This document shows, piece by piece, positions 35,201 through 45,372 of a DNA stretch of 64,000 bases. This DNA is from DASVTR01 sp036382855 (GTDB taxonomy: Bacteria > Acidobacteriota > Blastocatellia > Pyrinomonadales > Pyrinomonadaceae), in the NCBI GenBank assembly GCA_036382855.1, contig DASVPO010000011.1:40190-104189 (forward strand). The letters run 5' to 3'. Made by a program: the position numbers and the translations under genes. The stretch's first letter is position 1. Each line of letters begins with the position of its first letter. The notes beneath the pieces were generated by a model. That model made no database searches and was not told the DNA's origin. It was given only the letters and a program-made list of their open reading frames with translations.

Positions 35201-35598
35201 GGGTGTGTGTCTGCCGCGCGACCGCAAAGTGCGGCGATAGCAGCATTTAGCGCGAATGCCTGATTTTCGCGGCGTCGCGGGCGATAGCCTTACAGCCGCG
35301 CTGCTGTTTCATTGACAATCCGGGCCGGTGAATTTATGCTGCCGCTGCTCAATTCATGCCGGAGACGCCTTCGGTCACGCTCAAACTCCCAACGTCACAT
35401 CGTTTGAGCACTCACTAGGTCAAACAGCAGGGTGACATATCTCAAAACTAAATCACCGCCTCACACTCGACAAACGCTCTCTTGCGCCCGTATGGCGCGG
35501 GGTGAGGCAGCAGTGTGTGCGCGGCGCGTCTCATCCACCTGCGGCAGAGAACGGCCACAGCCTGTGCTCCCTGCCCCCTTATACTCAGGAGAAATATC
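35201..35598 (+). promoter_or_regulatory. promoter and long leader of the repeat-protein gene
   Basis: A consensus TTGACA (35312-35317) and TATGCT (35335-35340) are separated by 17 bases, the best promoter in the window. It implies a leader of about 250 bases. A CTCAAAC/GTTTGAG dyad lies in the leader near 35380-35410. AGGAG at 35587-35591 fixes the start of the following gene. No coding sequence is apparent. Confidence 0.6.
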
Positions 35599-37836
35599 AT
35601 GCCCACACATCAAAGCTCCCACAGGAAACAGCAGCACACCAGCGCGAAGAATGCACTGCGACGTAGGGCGCAGCGCACGGCGGCCCTAACATGCGCTGTG
35701 AGTCTCACATTGTTAATGCTGGTCGTAGCACTCGCCGCGCCCGCCGACCTCGACCTGACCTTTGACGCCGACGGGAGAGTGACGACCGACTTCGGCAACG
35801 ACACTGACCAGGCGAATGCGATGGCGATTCAAACCGACGGCAAGATTGTCACCGCCGGGTCTAGCTTCCTCAACTCGAACAAGGAATTCTCCCTCGCCCG
35901 CTACAACGCGGATGGCTCGCTCGACACCACCTTTGATACTGACGGCAAGCTGACAACCGACTTCAGCGACAGCTTTGATGCAGCGCTTGCGGTGGCGATT
36001 CAACCCGACGGCAAGATTGTCGCCGCCGGGCTTACCTTCATCTCAACGAACGACGGCGCGAGCTATGACTTTGCCCTCACCCGCTACAATGCGGACGGCT
36101 CGCTCGACCCGACCTTTGACGCCGACGGCAAGGTGACGACCGACTTCGGCAACGACACTGACCAAGCGCTTGCGGTGGCAATTCAACCCGACGGCAAGAT
36201 TGTCGCCGTCGGGGTTAACTTCACCCGAGTGAACGACAGCGCGAATTATGACTTTGCCCTCGCACGCTACAATGCGGACGGCTCGCTCGACACCACCTTT
36301 GATACTGACGGCAAGGTGACGACCGACTTCGGCCCCAGTTTTGATGTAGCGTATGCCGTGGCGCTGCAACCCGACGGCAAGATTGTCGTCGCCGGGTGTG
36401 CCCCCATTGAATCGAGCGATGACTTTGCCCTCGCCCGCTACAACGCAGACGGCTCGCTCGACACCACCTTTGACGGCGACGGCAAGGTGACAACCAACTT
36501 CGGCCCCAGCAATGACGCAGCACGTGCGATGGCGATTCAACCCGACGGCAAGATTGTCGCCGCCGGGCGTGCCGTCATCGACTTAGACTATAAATTCATC
36601 CTCGCCCGCTACAACGCAGATGGCTCGCTCGACACCACCTTTGATACTGATGGCAAGCTGACGACCGACTTCGGCAGCAACAATGACGCAGCGAATGCAG
36701 TGGCGCTGCAACCCGATGGCAAGATTGTCGCCGCCGGGCGTGCCTACACCCCAGCGAACAACGGCGCGAGCTATGACTTTGCCCTCGCACGCTACAACGC
36801 GGACGGCTCGCTCGACACCACGTTCGACGCCGACGGCAAGCTGACGACTGACTTCGACAGCTTCAACGATGCAGCGCTTGCGGTGGCAATTCAACCCGAC
36901 GGCAAGATTGTCGCCGCCGGGGTTAACTTCACCATCGTGACGAACGGCGGCTCAAGCAATGACTTCGCCCTCGCCCGCTACAGCGGCGACCCCAAGCCCA
37001 ACGAGACCTCCAACTTCGACACCGACCGCCAAACAGACATCGCCATCTGGAATCCCTCAAGCGGCAACTGGTACATACAGGACAGCACCACCAACACCAC
37101 CCGCATCGTTTACAACTGGGGCAACGGCGCTTTAGGTGACAAGGCTGTCCCCGGCGACTACGACGGCGACGGCAAGACGGATGTCGCCATCTTTCGTCCA
37201 GCGGAAGCCAACTGGTACATCATCAAGAGCAGCGACAACACGGTACTGCTCAAGAACTGGGGCGACTCCGCAGACATTCCCGTTCCCGGCGACTATGACC
37301 TTGACGGCAAGACCGACACGGCAGTCTTCCGCCCTTCGGATGGCAACTGGTACATACGCAACAGCCGCGACCAATCAGTGACGCTCAAAGGCTGGGGCGC
37401 AGCGGGCGACAAGCCTGTGCCCGCAGACTACGACGGCGACGGAGCAACGGACATCGCAGTCTTCCGTCCCGGCGACGGCAACTGGTACATCATCACCAGC
37501 CGCGACCGCTTCGCACGTGTCGTCAGCTGGGGCAACTCCACAGACAAACCCGTCCCCGCCGATTACGACGGCGACGGGCGAGTTGACGTAGCGGTCTACC
37601 GCGACGGCGTGTGGTACATACGTCACTGGACGAACCTCGTCACGGCCAAGAGTTGGGGTGATGCAACCGACACACCTGTGCCCGCCGATTACGACGGCGA
37701 CGGTCGAAGTGACATCGCAGTCTTTCGCCCGTCAGACCTCAACTGGTACATCCTCCAGAGCACCACCAATACGGGAAGATTGGGGCACATCCCGCAGCCG
37801 GGCGTGCCCGTCGCCAGCGCCTACCTGCCGCAGTAG
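35599..37836 (+). CDS. secreted delta-60 repeat and FG-GAP/VCBS repeat protein
   Basis: The start ATG has AGGAG 7 bases upstream. A basic N-terminus leads into a signal segment (CAVSLTLLMLVVALAAPA, about residues 33-50). Next come seven delta-60 repeats (about 52-465), each like DGSLDTTFDTDGKVTTDFG followed by AVAIQPDGKIVAAG, then six FG-GAP/VCBS-type units (about 470-735; DYDGDGKTDVAIFRP with NWYI). Both are predicted beta-propeller blades, so two propellers in tandem are likely. The DxDxDG loops should bind calcium. The protein is probably exported and may bind surfaces or ligands. Nucleotide identity among the delta-60 copies is high, indicating recent duplication or conversion. Confidence 0.85.
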   Translation: MPTHQSSHRKQQHTSAKNALRRRAQRTAALTCAVSLTLLMLVVALAAPADLDLTFDADGRVTTDFGNDTDQANAMAIQTDGKIVTAGSSFLNSNKEFSLARYNADGSLDTTFDTDGKLTTDFSDSFDAALAVAIQPDGKIVAAGLTFISTNDGASYDFALTRYNADGSLDPTFDADGKVTTDFGNDTDQALAVAIQPDGKIVAVGVNFTRVNDSANYDFALARYNADGSLDTTFDTDGKVTTDFGPSFDVAYAVALQPDGKIVVAGCAPIESSDDFALARYNADGSLDTTFDGDGKVTTNFGPSNDAARAMAIQPDGKIVAAGRAVIDLDYKFILARYNADGSLDTTFDTDGKLTTDFGSNNDAANAVALQPDGKIVAAGRAYTPANNGASYDFALARYNADGSLDTTFDADGKLTTDFDSFNDAALAVAIQPDGKIVAAGVNFTIVTNGGSSNDFALARYSGDPKPNETSNFDTDRQTDIAIWNPSSGNWYIQDSTTNTTRIVYNWGNGALGDKAVPGDYDGDGKTDVAIFRPAEANWYIIKSSDNTVLLKNWGDSADIPVPGDYDLDGKTDTAVFRPSDGNWYIRNSRDQSVTLKGWGAAGDKPVPADYDGDGATDIAVFRPGDGNWYIITSRDRFARVVSWGNSTDKPVPADYDGDGRVDVAVYRDGVWYIRHWTNLVTAKSWGDATDTPVPADYDGDGRSDIAVFRPSDLNWYILQSTTNTGRLGHIPQPGVPVASAYLPQ

Positions 37837-37858
37837 CTTGTAGAGAGAACGCGAGACT

Positions 37859-37914
37859 GCACAAACGCGAAGCGGGGCGACTCTGGTCAGAGTCGCCCCG
37901 CTTCGCGTTTGTGC
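37859..37914. terminator. 27-bp perfect palindrome, bidirectional terminator
   Basis: Arms 37859-37885 and 37888-37914 are perfect reverse complements around a central GT. It lies exactly between two convergent genes (ends at 37836 and 37942). There is no long T tract, but stem length and position make it a likely two-way terminator. Confidence 0.8.
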
Positions 37915-37941
37915 GGCCTCGCTTGGCTGCGATATGTTCGC

Positions 37942-39978
37942 TTACTCGGCGTGTTGATGAAGATGCTGCCGCGCGTACTCGCCAGCCGTGCCGACGAAGC
38001 CGCGCCGCTGCGCAGGCACGCCCGCCGTATCCGCTACGGCGGTGAAGCGCCAGCGGTTGAAGTCGGCGGCATTACCCGAAAGAGTAAATGCACGGTCGCT
38101 GTCGAGTCCGGCGACGACGTTGCGCGGCCAGTCGAAGAGATTGATGTCGAGGGCGCTCGTCTTTAGTTCGCGCGAGGCGCGGGCAATCATGGATTCGATG
38201 TCTGGAATCGTGCGCGGGAGCGCGGCGGTCATCCAACGAACGCCGTCGGCCGTGACGAGCATGTCGTCTTCGATGCGCACGCCGATGTTCTTGTACTTCT
38301 CGAAGGCGGGGCGGACGGCGGCGATGAAGGCTTCGTTCTCCGGCGTCTTCGGCAGATAGTCGAGCGCGTCGGCGCGTATGTAGATGCCCGGCTCGTTGGT
38401 GAAGACCATGCCGGGTTCGAGCTTGACGCCGCGCCCGCCTACGTCGTGGACGTTCATGCCGAGCCAGTGTGACGTGCCGTGCATGAACCAGATGCGATAC
38501 TCGTCCGTGTTCTTGTTCGTGATTAAGCCGAGGCGCAGGAGTCCGTCTTTGACGACTTCGAGCGCCGCGCCGTGAACGTCGTTGGGGAAAATCGCGCCGG
38601 GCTTGGTGGCGCGTGCGGCCGCTTCCTGCGCGTCGTAAACGATCTGGTAAATCGCTGCCTGTTCGGGTGTGAACTTGCCGTTGACTGGAAACGTGCGCGT
38701 CACGTCGGCAGTGTAATGCCCGTACTCCGCGCCGACATCCATCAACAGCAGACTGCCCTGCGTGATGCGGCTCTGCGATTCGTTGTAGTGTAGGGTCGTC
38801 GCGTTCGGCCCGCAGCCGACGATGGAAGGGTAGCCCCACTGGTCTGCGTTGCGCCGCTTGAAGGTGTATTCAACTTCGGCCTCAACTTCATACTCCCACC
38901 GCGAGCGCCCCGCGACAGCCATCGAACGCCCGAAGGCTTCGGTCGTAATGTCAATCGCGTGCTGCAACAGTTGCAACTCCATGGGCGATTTACGCAGGCG
39001 CAACTCCGCGAAGACGGGCCCGGCCGTGTGCACGTTAAAGCCCGTCGCCACTCTGGCCCACTGCGATGCGAGAGCCTGCTCCTGCTTGTACTCGCGGCTT
39101 TCGGGTTCGCGCGACGGCAGCAGCAGATACAATCCAGCCTGATTCTTCGCCATCGCGTTAAATAAAGACTCGTAGCCTGTCGTCGTCGCCGCAGCGCTTG
39201 CGGCAGCAGGCCCGCCGCTGGCCGGCTGTGTGGCGCTCACGTTCGTCGCCTGCGGCGTCGAGGATGCATTAGTCGTGGTCACATTCGCGGGCGTCTGATT
39301 CGAGACGGGCCGCGCGGGAATTGCTGCCGTGGCTGCGGGCACGGTCTGCCCCGCCAAGGGTACTGGCGGCGTGACGGGCTGCGTGCTCGCGTTCATGCTG
39401 CCTGCTGCGCTCATCAACGTCGCTTCCGGCTTCGGACGATATGCCTGACGGCTGCGCACGGAGCGCATGAACGGCTCAAACTCTCCGGCCTCCCAGATTT
39501 CCCGTATGCCGGAGAGGCGGCGCGCTTCCTCCGGGCTGTACATGTAACCCGTCCACGTCTCGGCCGCAGGGTCGCGTCTGGGCAGGAAGAGGACTTCGGG
39601 CAACTGCGGATTGCCGGGCATCAGCACGAGCGTTGCGCCCTTCTGGTTGAGGTTGGTCAGGTAGTATAGATTGTTCTCCTGACGGAATTCGTAATCCACG
39701 TCGTTAGTATAAACGCGCGGCTCTGTGCTGAAGAGAACCAGCATGCCCTCCGGCCCTATCTTCTGCGCGACGCGCTGGCGACGGCTCGCAAGCTCCGCCA
39801 CACGCGCCGCATCATTAAAGACGGGCGCAGGAGGCGCAACGCGGATCGCGGGCGCTGGCGCGGCCTTACGGTCTTTCTCGACGCTTGATGCAGCGGAATG
39901 AATGACAGTCGCGCTCAGGACGAGCGAGACGAGAGCCAGCGTAGTCGTCAGTTTAAGAGAAGCTTTTTTCATACTCAC
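37942..39978 (-). CDS. secreted aminopeptidase P family (M24B) protein
   Basis: The 678-aa protein starts with GTG (GGAG 8 bases upstream) and has a signal peptide (about residues 1-32). The aminopeptidase P N-terminal domain (about 55-190) contains EFRQENNLYYLTNLNQKGA. A low-complexity Thr/Ala/Pro insertion (about 190-275) is unusual for the family. The C-terminal creatinase-like domain holds the metal ligands: MDVGAEYGHYTADVTRTFP (two Asp), HGTSHWLGMNVHD (His), TNEPGIY and VRIEDDMLV (two Glu). It should remove N-terminal residues before proline in the periplasm. The tail is His-rich (HLHQHAE). Confidence 0.9.
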   Translation of the reverse strand: MSMKKASLKLTTTLALVSLVLSATVIHSAASSVEKDRKAAPAPAIRVAPPAPVFNDAARVAELASRRQRVAQKIGPEGMLVLFSTEPRVYTNDVDYEFRQENNLYYLTNLNQKGATLVLMPGNPQLPEVLFLPRRDPAAETWTGYMYSPEEARRLSGIREIWEAGEFEPFMRSVRSRQAYRPKPEATLMSAAGSMNASTQPVTPPVPLAGQTVPAATAAIPARPVSNQTPANVTTTNASSTPQATNVSATQPASGGPAAASAAATTTGYESLFNAMAKNQAGLYLLLPSREPESREYKQEQALASQWARVATGFNVHTAGPVFAELRLRKSPMELQLLQHAIDITTEAFGRSMAVAGRSRWEYEVEAEVEYTFKRRNADQWGYPSIVGCGPNATTLHYNESQSRITQGSLLLMDVGAEYGHYTADVTRTFPVNGKFTPEQAAIYQIVYDAQEAAARATKPGAIFPNDVHGAALEVVKDGLLRLGLITNKNTDEYRIWFMHGTSHWLGMNVHDVGGRGVKLEPGMVFTNEPGIYIRADALDYLPKTPENEAFIAAVRPAFEKYKNIGVRIEDDMLVTADGVRWMTAALPRTIPDIESMIARASRELKTSALDINLFDWPRNVVAGLDSDRAFTLSGNAADFNRWRFTAVADTAGVPAQRRGFVGTAGEYARQHLHQHAE

Positions 39979-40148
39979 AGCACTTTCTCCGTCAGAGCGT
40001 TTAAGGGGAACAGAAGCGGGGATAACGTGTTAATTAATATAACGCCATTTCCTCTTCCGGGAAAAGCGCTCTTGCGCAACACGCAACAGGCAGCAGGGTC
40101 GGTCGCCGCATGAGCAGGTCCGAGGCTTAAAGGCCCAACGTTATCCGC

Positions 40149-42287
40149 CTACTGCCCGCCGATTCTGACGGGCACGTCGCGCGTCGAGCGATTGCCGAAA
40201 AAATCTTCCGCGAAGACCTGCACAACGTAATCGCCGGCCGGAAGCGAGGATGCGTGCCAGTAGTCTTCTATGGCCGCGCGGTCGCGCACCTTGTTGGTCA
40301 GTATGTAGGCGAAGATGGTCTGGCCCGTGTAGCCCGACTGGCTGCCTGTGCTGTAAGCGAAGTGCGCGGTCGCTGGGTCGTCGGGCAGCGTCTCAAAGGA
40401 GATGGTCGTGAGCGGCTGCTCGAAGCCGGGCGCGGGCGTGCCGTCCACCTTCAAGATGCGGTAGCCGAGACGATAAAGGCCGAGCTTGCGACGCGCGGCG
40501 TTTCCGTCCATCTGGTCGTAAGCACGCACGACGATTCTCACATCCCCTTTAACATACACAGGCGCGCTCTTTTCCTGTCCTCGCTTTGCACCGTCGCCTG
40601 ATGAAGTGCCTGCCAGTTGTTCTCCATTCTGGTTAAGCAGGAGCACGCCGTCCTTCTCGATGATGGGCGCAACAGTGTCTTTGACGCCGGGCAGATCGAG
40701 CGCGGCCAGAGCGTTGAACTCCCAGCCGACCGGCCCCGCTATGAGATGCACGTGATACTGGTCGTTGAGCGTACCGAGCGCTTCTCCCGCCCTGAACCTT
40801 GCGCCGCGCCTGACGCGCACGCCCGTCACCTTTCCTTCTCCGTCGCGCATGATGCGGAAGCGTTCATCATCAAAGGGGCGGTTGTCGCGTGTGCGCCCGA
40901 CGCGCAGGTGTATGTAGCCGAGCGAGGGAAAACGTATGCGCTCGCGCGCCGTCCCGACGCCTTCGACCGCCAGCGGATTCAACACGCGCTCGTCGCGCAC
41001 GAGTCGCACGGTCTCGCCGTAAGCGCCGGGAATATCTAGGCCGTTATGAAACCAGGCGTCGCCGTCATCCTTAACCTCGCCGCGTATCTCTCCGAAGGTG
41101 GCGGCGATTTCGCGTGTGCGCTCCGGCGGCTCGTAGGGCCAGCGCGGTGCGCCCTGCGCGCGAAAGTCTGCGGCAGATGGGCGCAGCGCTCTCGCCTCTT
41201 CGGTCGTTATCGCGCGGCCTCGCTCCTCGCCCTCGCGAAGGACTGCGCGCACGACGCCGTTGCCTGTGTCTGCGACGAACAACGTTCCGTCCTGCGCGAC
41301 GGCAACACCAGCAGGATGGTTGAAGCGCGCTTCCGCTATGCTTCCATCCGCGAGGCCGCTCAGCGAAGTGCCGGCCAGCGTGAAGACTTGCGGAACAACC
41401 TTGAAAGCGCACGCTCTGAGCACAGCGCCGCCCGCTTCCGCGACGTAGATTGTGCCGTCGCCGTCAACGGCGACGCCCGCAGGGTGATTGAAGAGCGCGT
41501 TTGTGATGAAGCCGTCAAGTCTACCCGCCTCGCCCGTTCCGGCAATGGTCGTGACCGCCCCGCTCAACTCGACTCTACGCAGGCGTTGATTGCCTGTGTC
41601 CGCGACGATGAGCGCACCGTCTGGCGCGGCGGCGATGCCGCACGGAGTATGGAAGCGCGCCTGCGCTCCATCAAAGGCATCGGCGTAGCCCGGCGCGTCG
41701 CCGCCCGCGAGCGTGCGCACGTTGCCCTGCGCGTCAATCGAGCGTATGCGGTCGTTGTAGGTGTCTGCGACGTAGATTGTGCCGTCCGCGGCGACCGTGA
41801 CACCGACGGGGGCGTCAAAGAGCGCAGCGGCCTTGTTGCCGTCGGCGAATCCTGAGCGCCCTTCTGTGCCTGCGATGACAGACATGCTGCCGTTGCCTGG
41901 ATCAACTCGCTTGATAGTGTGTGAGCCTGTGTCTGCGATGACGAGTGTGCCGTCGGGAGCGAGGGCGACGGCCGAGGGCGTGTTCAGTTTTTCGTTGACG
42001 ACCTTCGTTGTGCCGTCAGTCGCTATCTGCACAAGCAGATTCTTTTCTCCGTCAGTCACAAACAGCGTGCCGTCCTTCGTAACGGCGACGCCGAAGGGAT
42101 TACTGAAACGAAGAGAGCCGGGTTCACTCGCTGCTCCGGCCAGCGTGCGGACGGCGACGAGCGGAGCGCGCTCCGTGGACTGCCGCGACGCACAGGAAAG
42201 GAACAGGCTGAAGGAAACGCAGGCGAGCAAGATGGCTATGAAGCGTTGAAGGGGAGCGCGCCGCTCCCTGAGGGCTGTTAAGTTCAT
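40149..42287 (-). CDS. lipoprotein-like protein with NHL repeats and M23-like domain
   Basis: The product from the ATG at 42287 is 712 aa; an in-frame ATG at 42332 would add 15 residues. A hydrophobic N-terminus ends in FSLFLSCASR, a weak lipobox. Residues about 45-370 form six NHL repeats (ADTGSHTIKRVD, GVTVAADGTIYVADTYNDRI, ADTGNQRLRRV), likely a beta-propeller. After it come FHNGLDIPG and YHVHLIAGP (about 415-545), the HxxxD and HxH spacing of LytM/M23 peptidases. The last 170 residues form an extra beta domain. The M23 part could be active or only binding. It is divergent from UPF0182. Confidence 0.72.
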   Translation of the reverse strand: MNLTALRERRAPLQRFIAILLACVSFSLFLSCASRQSTERAPLVAVRTLAGAASEPGSLRFSNPFGVAVTKDGTLFVTDGEKNLLVQIATDGTTKVVNEKLNTPSAVALAPDGTLVIADTGSHTIKRVDPGNGSMSVIAGTEGRSGFADGNKAAALFDAPVGVTVAADGTIYVADTYNDRIRSIDAQGNVRTLAGGDAPGYADAFDGAQARFHTPCGIAAAPDGALIVADTGNQRLRRVELSGAVTTIAGTGEAGRLDGFITNALFNHPAGVAVDGDGTIYVAEAGGAVLRACAFKVVPQVFTLAGTSLSGLADGSIAEARFNHPAGVAVAQDGTLFVADTGNGVVRAVLREGEERGRAITTEEARALRPSAADFRAQGAPRWPYEPPERTREIAATFGEIRGEVKDDGDAWFHNGLDIPGAYGETVRLVRDERVLNPLAVEGVGTARERIRFPSLGYIHLRVGRTRDNRPFDDERFRIMRDGEGKVTGVRVRRGARFRAGEALGTLNDQYHVHLIAGPVGWEFNALAALDLPGVKDTVAPIIEKDGVLLLNQNGEQLAGTSSGDGAKRGQEKSAPVYVKGDVRIVVRAYDQMDGNAARRKLGLYRLGYRILKVDGTPAPGFEQPLTTISFETLPDDPATAHFAYSTGSQSGYTGQTIFAYILTNKVRDRAAIEDYWHASSLPAGDYVVQVFAEDFFGNRSTRDVPVRIGGQ

Positions 42288-42368
42288 GCGGAAAGATTGT
42301 GCCTGCATGGTCGCCGCGAATGCAAACGCCATTGAGGCCGACGGCCGATTGGGCGTATGCTATGGGGC

Positions 42369-45269
42369 ATGGATAAGCCAACCGCTGTTGATGACGATGA
42401 CGACGACAATATAATTATCGAAGTGAGCCCACAGGAAAAGCAGCCGCCGCGTCGTCGCTGGCGGCGTTGGGCCATCCTGGGAGTCGTGCTGCTCGTCTTC
42501 GCGCTGATACGCGGACTCTCCATGTATATTTCGGCGCTCTGGTTCGGCTCGCTCGGCTACGCGTCCGTCTACTGGACCGTCTTTCGCTACAAGCTTTTCA
42601 CGTTTCTCATCTTCGCTGTGTTGACGGTTCTCATCCTGCGCGGAGCGCTGCTCGTCCTCGAACGCATCTTTGCAGCCTCCGCGCTCGAACGGCGCACCAT
42701 CGTCGTCAATAATCAGCCCGTCCTGATTTCGCCAGCGAAGTTTGTGCGGCCCGCCGCTTGGGGCATCTCGCTGCTTGTCGGGCTGGCCTTCGGCCTCGGC
42801 ATGAAGGATAACTGGCGCTCCTTTGCGCTCTATCTCAACCAGCCTGCGACCGAAGGCGTTGACCCTATCTTTCAAAAGTCGCTCGGCTTTTATCTCTTCA
42901 CGCTGCCCGTTCACCAGACGATTAACTGGTGGCTGATCGTCCTGTCTTTCGTCGTCCTTGCGGCTGCGGTCATCTTCGCGCTGCTCTCGTTCTCGCAGAA
43001 GTTAAAGACGGCGGCCGCGATTGCCACCATGCGCAAGGCAGGCTACGCGGCAGTCTCGATTGCGCTCGCAGTCTTCCTCTTGCTGCTGGCGTGGCGCACA
43101 TACCTCTCGCGCTTTCCCTATCTCTGGCAGGACCACGATTCATTTTCCGGCGTCACCTATACGGAAGCCAACTACGTGCTGCCCGGCCTCCTGTTCATCG
43201 CCGTCGCTTTAATCATCGCCGCCGCCATCACGCTGCTCAACGCTTTTACCAAACGCGGCCTGCGGTTGTTGCTCGCCGCCGTCGCCTTGCCCATCGTCGT
43301 GTACGTTGTCGCAGTGATGCTCATCCCCGCGTATGTGACGAGCTTCGTCGTTAAGCCAAACGAGTTGGGACGCGAAACGCCGTACATCGAGCACAACATC
43401 AACTGGACACGACGCGCCTACGGCCTCGACCGCATAGAGATGCGCGACTTTGAAGCCGACCCATCTATCGAGGGCTTGAACCTAGAAGCCAATCAGGCCA
43501 CGCTCGAAAACATACGCCTCTGGGATTGGCGTGCACTTCAGGACACGCTCCGGCAGGTGCAGGAGATTCGCACCTACTATGACTTCCCTGACGTTGACAT
43601 TGACCGCTACCGCACAGGCGGGCAGACGCGCCAGATGATGCTCGCCGCCCGCGAGCTTGACATCAGCAAGCTGCCTTCAAGCTCACGCAACTGGGTCAAC
43701 GAGAAGCTAATCTACACGCACGGCTACGGCGTGACGATGAACACCTCTAACGGTTTTACGACCGAAGGCATGCCGCAGTTCGTGCTCTCCAACATGCCCG
43801 TCGAAGCCTCCGCGCCGGACATCAAACTCACGCGCCCCGAAATCTACTACGGGCAGAAAACCGACACAGACATCTACGTCCGAACGAAGCAGAAGGAGTT
43901 TGACTTCCCGCAGGGCGAGGCTGGCAACTTCACAGCCTACGAAGAAGAAGGCGGCATCCCTGTCGGCGGCTTCTTCCGCCGGATGCTGCTCGCATGGTCG
44001 CTCGGTGATTTGTCCAAGCTGCCCTTCTCGGATGACGTGACGCCCGAAAGCCGCCTTCTCATGCGCCGCAACATACGCGAGCGCGTACGCAGTCTAGCGC
44101 CCTTTCTCGTCTTCGACAGCGACCCCTACATCATCGTCTCCGACGCGGGCCGCCTCTACTGGATGATGGACGCCTACACACAATCCGGCAACTATCCCTA
44201 CTCGCGCCACTACAGGGCCGTTGAACAGAACGTCAACTACATTCGCAACAGCGTCAAGGTCACGATTGATGCCTACAACGGCTCGACCATCTTCTACATC
44301 TTCGACGCCGGAGACCCTTTGATTAAAGCCTACGCCGCGACTTTTCCGTCGCTCTTCCGCGATGCTTCTCAAATGCCCGCAGACCTGCGCGCACACGTTC
44401 GTTATCCTGAAACTCTGCTCAAGACGCAGGGCGAAGTCTTCGGCCTTTATCATACGCAGAACGCGAAGGTCTTCTTCCAGCGTGAAGATGTCTGGAGCGT
44501 GGCGCGGCAGGCGCAAACCTCCGCTCAGGATAAACAACAGCAGCAGTCCGAGCCGCTTGAGCCTTACTACGTGATGACGCGCCTGCCCGGCGAACAACTA
44601 GCCGAAGAGTTTGTGCAGATACTTCCCTTCACTCCGGCCAACCGTCCGAACATGATTGGCTGGATGGCCGGACGCTGCGACGGCCCTGCCTACGGAACCT
44701 TGCTCGTCTACAATTTTCCGAAGTCGCGACTCATCAACGGCCCTGCGCAAATCGAAGCCCGCATAGACCAGAACGCGCAGCTTTCAGGACAGTTTACGCT
44801 CTGGAATCAACAAGGCTCGCGCGTCGTGCGCGGCAACGTGCTCGTTATTCCGATGGGCCGCTCGCTCTTCTACATCGAGCCGATTTACCTGCGCTCTGAA
44901 CGCAGCCCGATGCCGGAGTTGCGCATCGTCGTCGTCGCCACGCAGGACCGTCTCGGCTACGGGCAGAATTTTCAGGAAGCGCTGACAAACCTCGTCGGAC
45001 AGACGGCGAAGCCCGCCGAACAGAAGCCCGCCGAGCAGCAACAACAACAGCAGAAGCCCTCTGAACAGCAGGCTGGAACTCCTGCGGCTCAGTCGTCGCC
45101 GCCGCAGACCGCGCTGCCGCAGAGCACACAGCAGCTTATCAATCGCGCTTCCGAAGAACTCGCCGCCTACCAGCGCTTAACCGCCGAAGGCAAACTCGGA
45201 GAGGCCGGACAAAAACTGGAATCGTTGAAAAAGACGCTCGAAGAATTAAGGAAGGTCAGCAATAAGTAG
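42369..45269 (+). CDS. UPF0182 family membrane protein
   Basis: The 966-aa protein matches the UPF0182 family. A cytoplasmic acidic N-terminus (DDDDDDN) is followed by seven or so membrane spans in the first 320 residues (for example SMYISALWFGSLGYASVYW, FVVLAAAVIFALLSF). A large periplasmic domain comes next (NINWTRRAYGLDRIEMRDF, TRQMMLAAREL, YTHGYGVTMNTSNGF, DGPAYGTLLVYNFPKS). The final 110 residues are Gln/Pro-rich, then a helix. Length is typical; the function of the family is not established. The ATG at 42357 is an alternative start. Its stop runs into a heptamer-type inverted repeat. Confidence 0.88.
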   Translation: MDKPTAVDDDDDDNIIIEVSPQEKQPPRRRWRRWAILGVVLLVFALIRGLSMYISALWFGSLGYASVYWTVFRYKLFTFLIFAVLTVLILRGALLVLERIFAASALERRTIVVNNQPVLISPAKFVRPAAWGISLLVGLAFGLGMKDNWRSFALYLNQPATEGVDPIFQKSLGFYLFTLPVHQTINWWLIVLSFVVLAAAVIFALLSFSQKLKTAAAIATMRKAGYAAVSIALAVFLLLLAWRTYLSRFPYLWQDHDSFSGVTYTEANYVLPGLLFIAVALIIAAAITLLNAFTKRGLRLLLAAVALPIVVYVVAVMLIPAYVTSFVVKPNELGRETPYIEHNINWTRRAYGLDRIEMRDFEADPSIEGLNLEANQATLENIRLWDWRALQDTLRQVQEIRTYYDFPDVDIDRYRTGGQTRQMMLAARELDISKLPSSSRNWVNEKLIYTHGYGVTMNTSNGFTTEGMPQFVLSNMPVEASAPDIKLTRPEIYYGQKTDTDIYVRTKQKEFDFPQGEAGNFTAYEEEGGIPVGGFFRRMLLAWSLGDLSKLPFSDDVTPESRLLMRRNIRERVRSLAPFLVFDSDPYIIVSDAGRLYWMMDAYTQSGNYPYSRHYRAVEQNVNYIRNSVKVTIDAYNGSTIFYIFDAGDPLIKAYAATFPSLFRDASQMPADLRAHVRYPETLLKTQGEVFGLYHTQNAKVFFQREDVWSVARQAQTSAQDKQQQQSEPLEPYYVMTRLPGEQLAEEFVQILPFTPANRPNMIGWMAGRCDGPAYGTLLVYNFPKSRLINGPAQIEARIDQNAQLSGQFTLWNQQGSRVVRGNVLVIPMGRSLFYIEPIYLRSERSPMPELRIVVVATQDRLGYGQNFQEALTNLVGQTAKPAEQKPAEQQQQQQKPSEQQAGTPAAQSSPPQTALPQSTQQLINRASEELAAYQRLTAEGKLGEAGQKLESLKKTLEELRKVSNK

Positions 45270-45345
45270 GAACAGAATTCAGGAGTCGGAATTCAGAACC
45301 CGGAAGAACCGGCTGAGGCACGTTGCTTCTGGTTCTCTGTTCCTC
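45269..45345. repeat. imperfect inverted repeat with GAATTCA heptamers
   Basis: Outer arms AGGAACAGA (45269-45277) and TCTGTTCCT (45337-45345) pair perfectly. GAATTCA recurs at 14-base spacing in the left arm, and inner GAACCCGGAAG/CTTCTGGTTC partly pair. It lies between the UPF0182 and receiver genes. Confidence 0.6.
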
Positions 45346-45372
45346 TGACTTCTATCTATTAGCCTCTGCTTT

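Noticed and set aside
34666..35250. 194-codon plus-strand frame and minus-strand frames across the 21-bp array
   Set aside because: Several frames are open only because the 21-bp period excludes stops. None has a supported start, so I report the repeat instead of genes.
38072..38839. 255-codon Arg/His-rich minus-strand frame
   Set aside because: It is an out-of-frame shadow of the M24 peptidase gene with a composition typical of GC-rich shadows.
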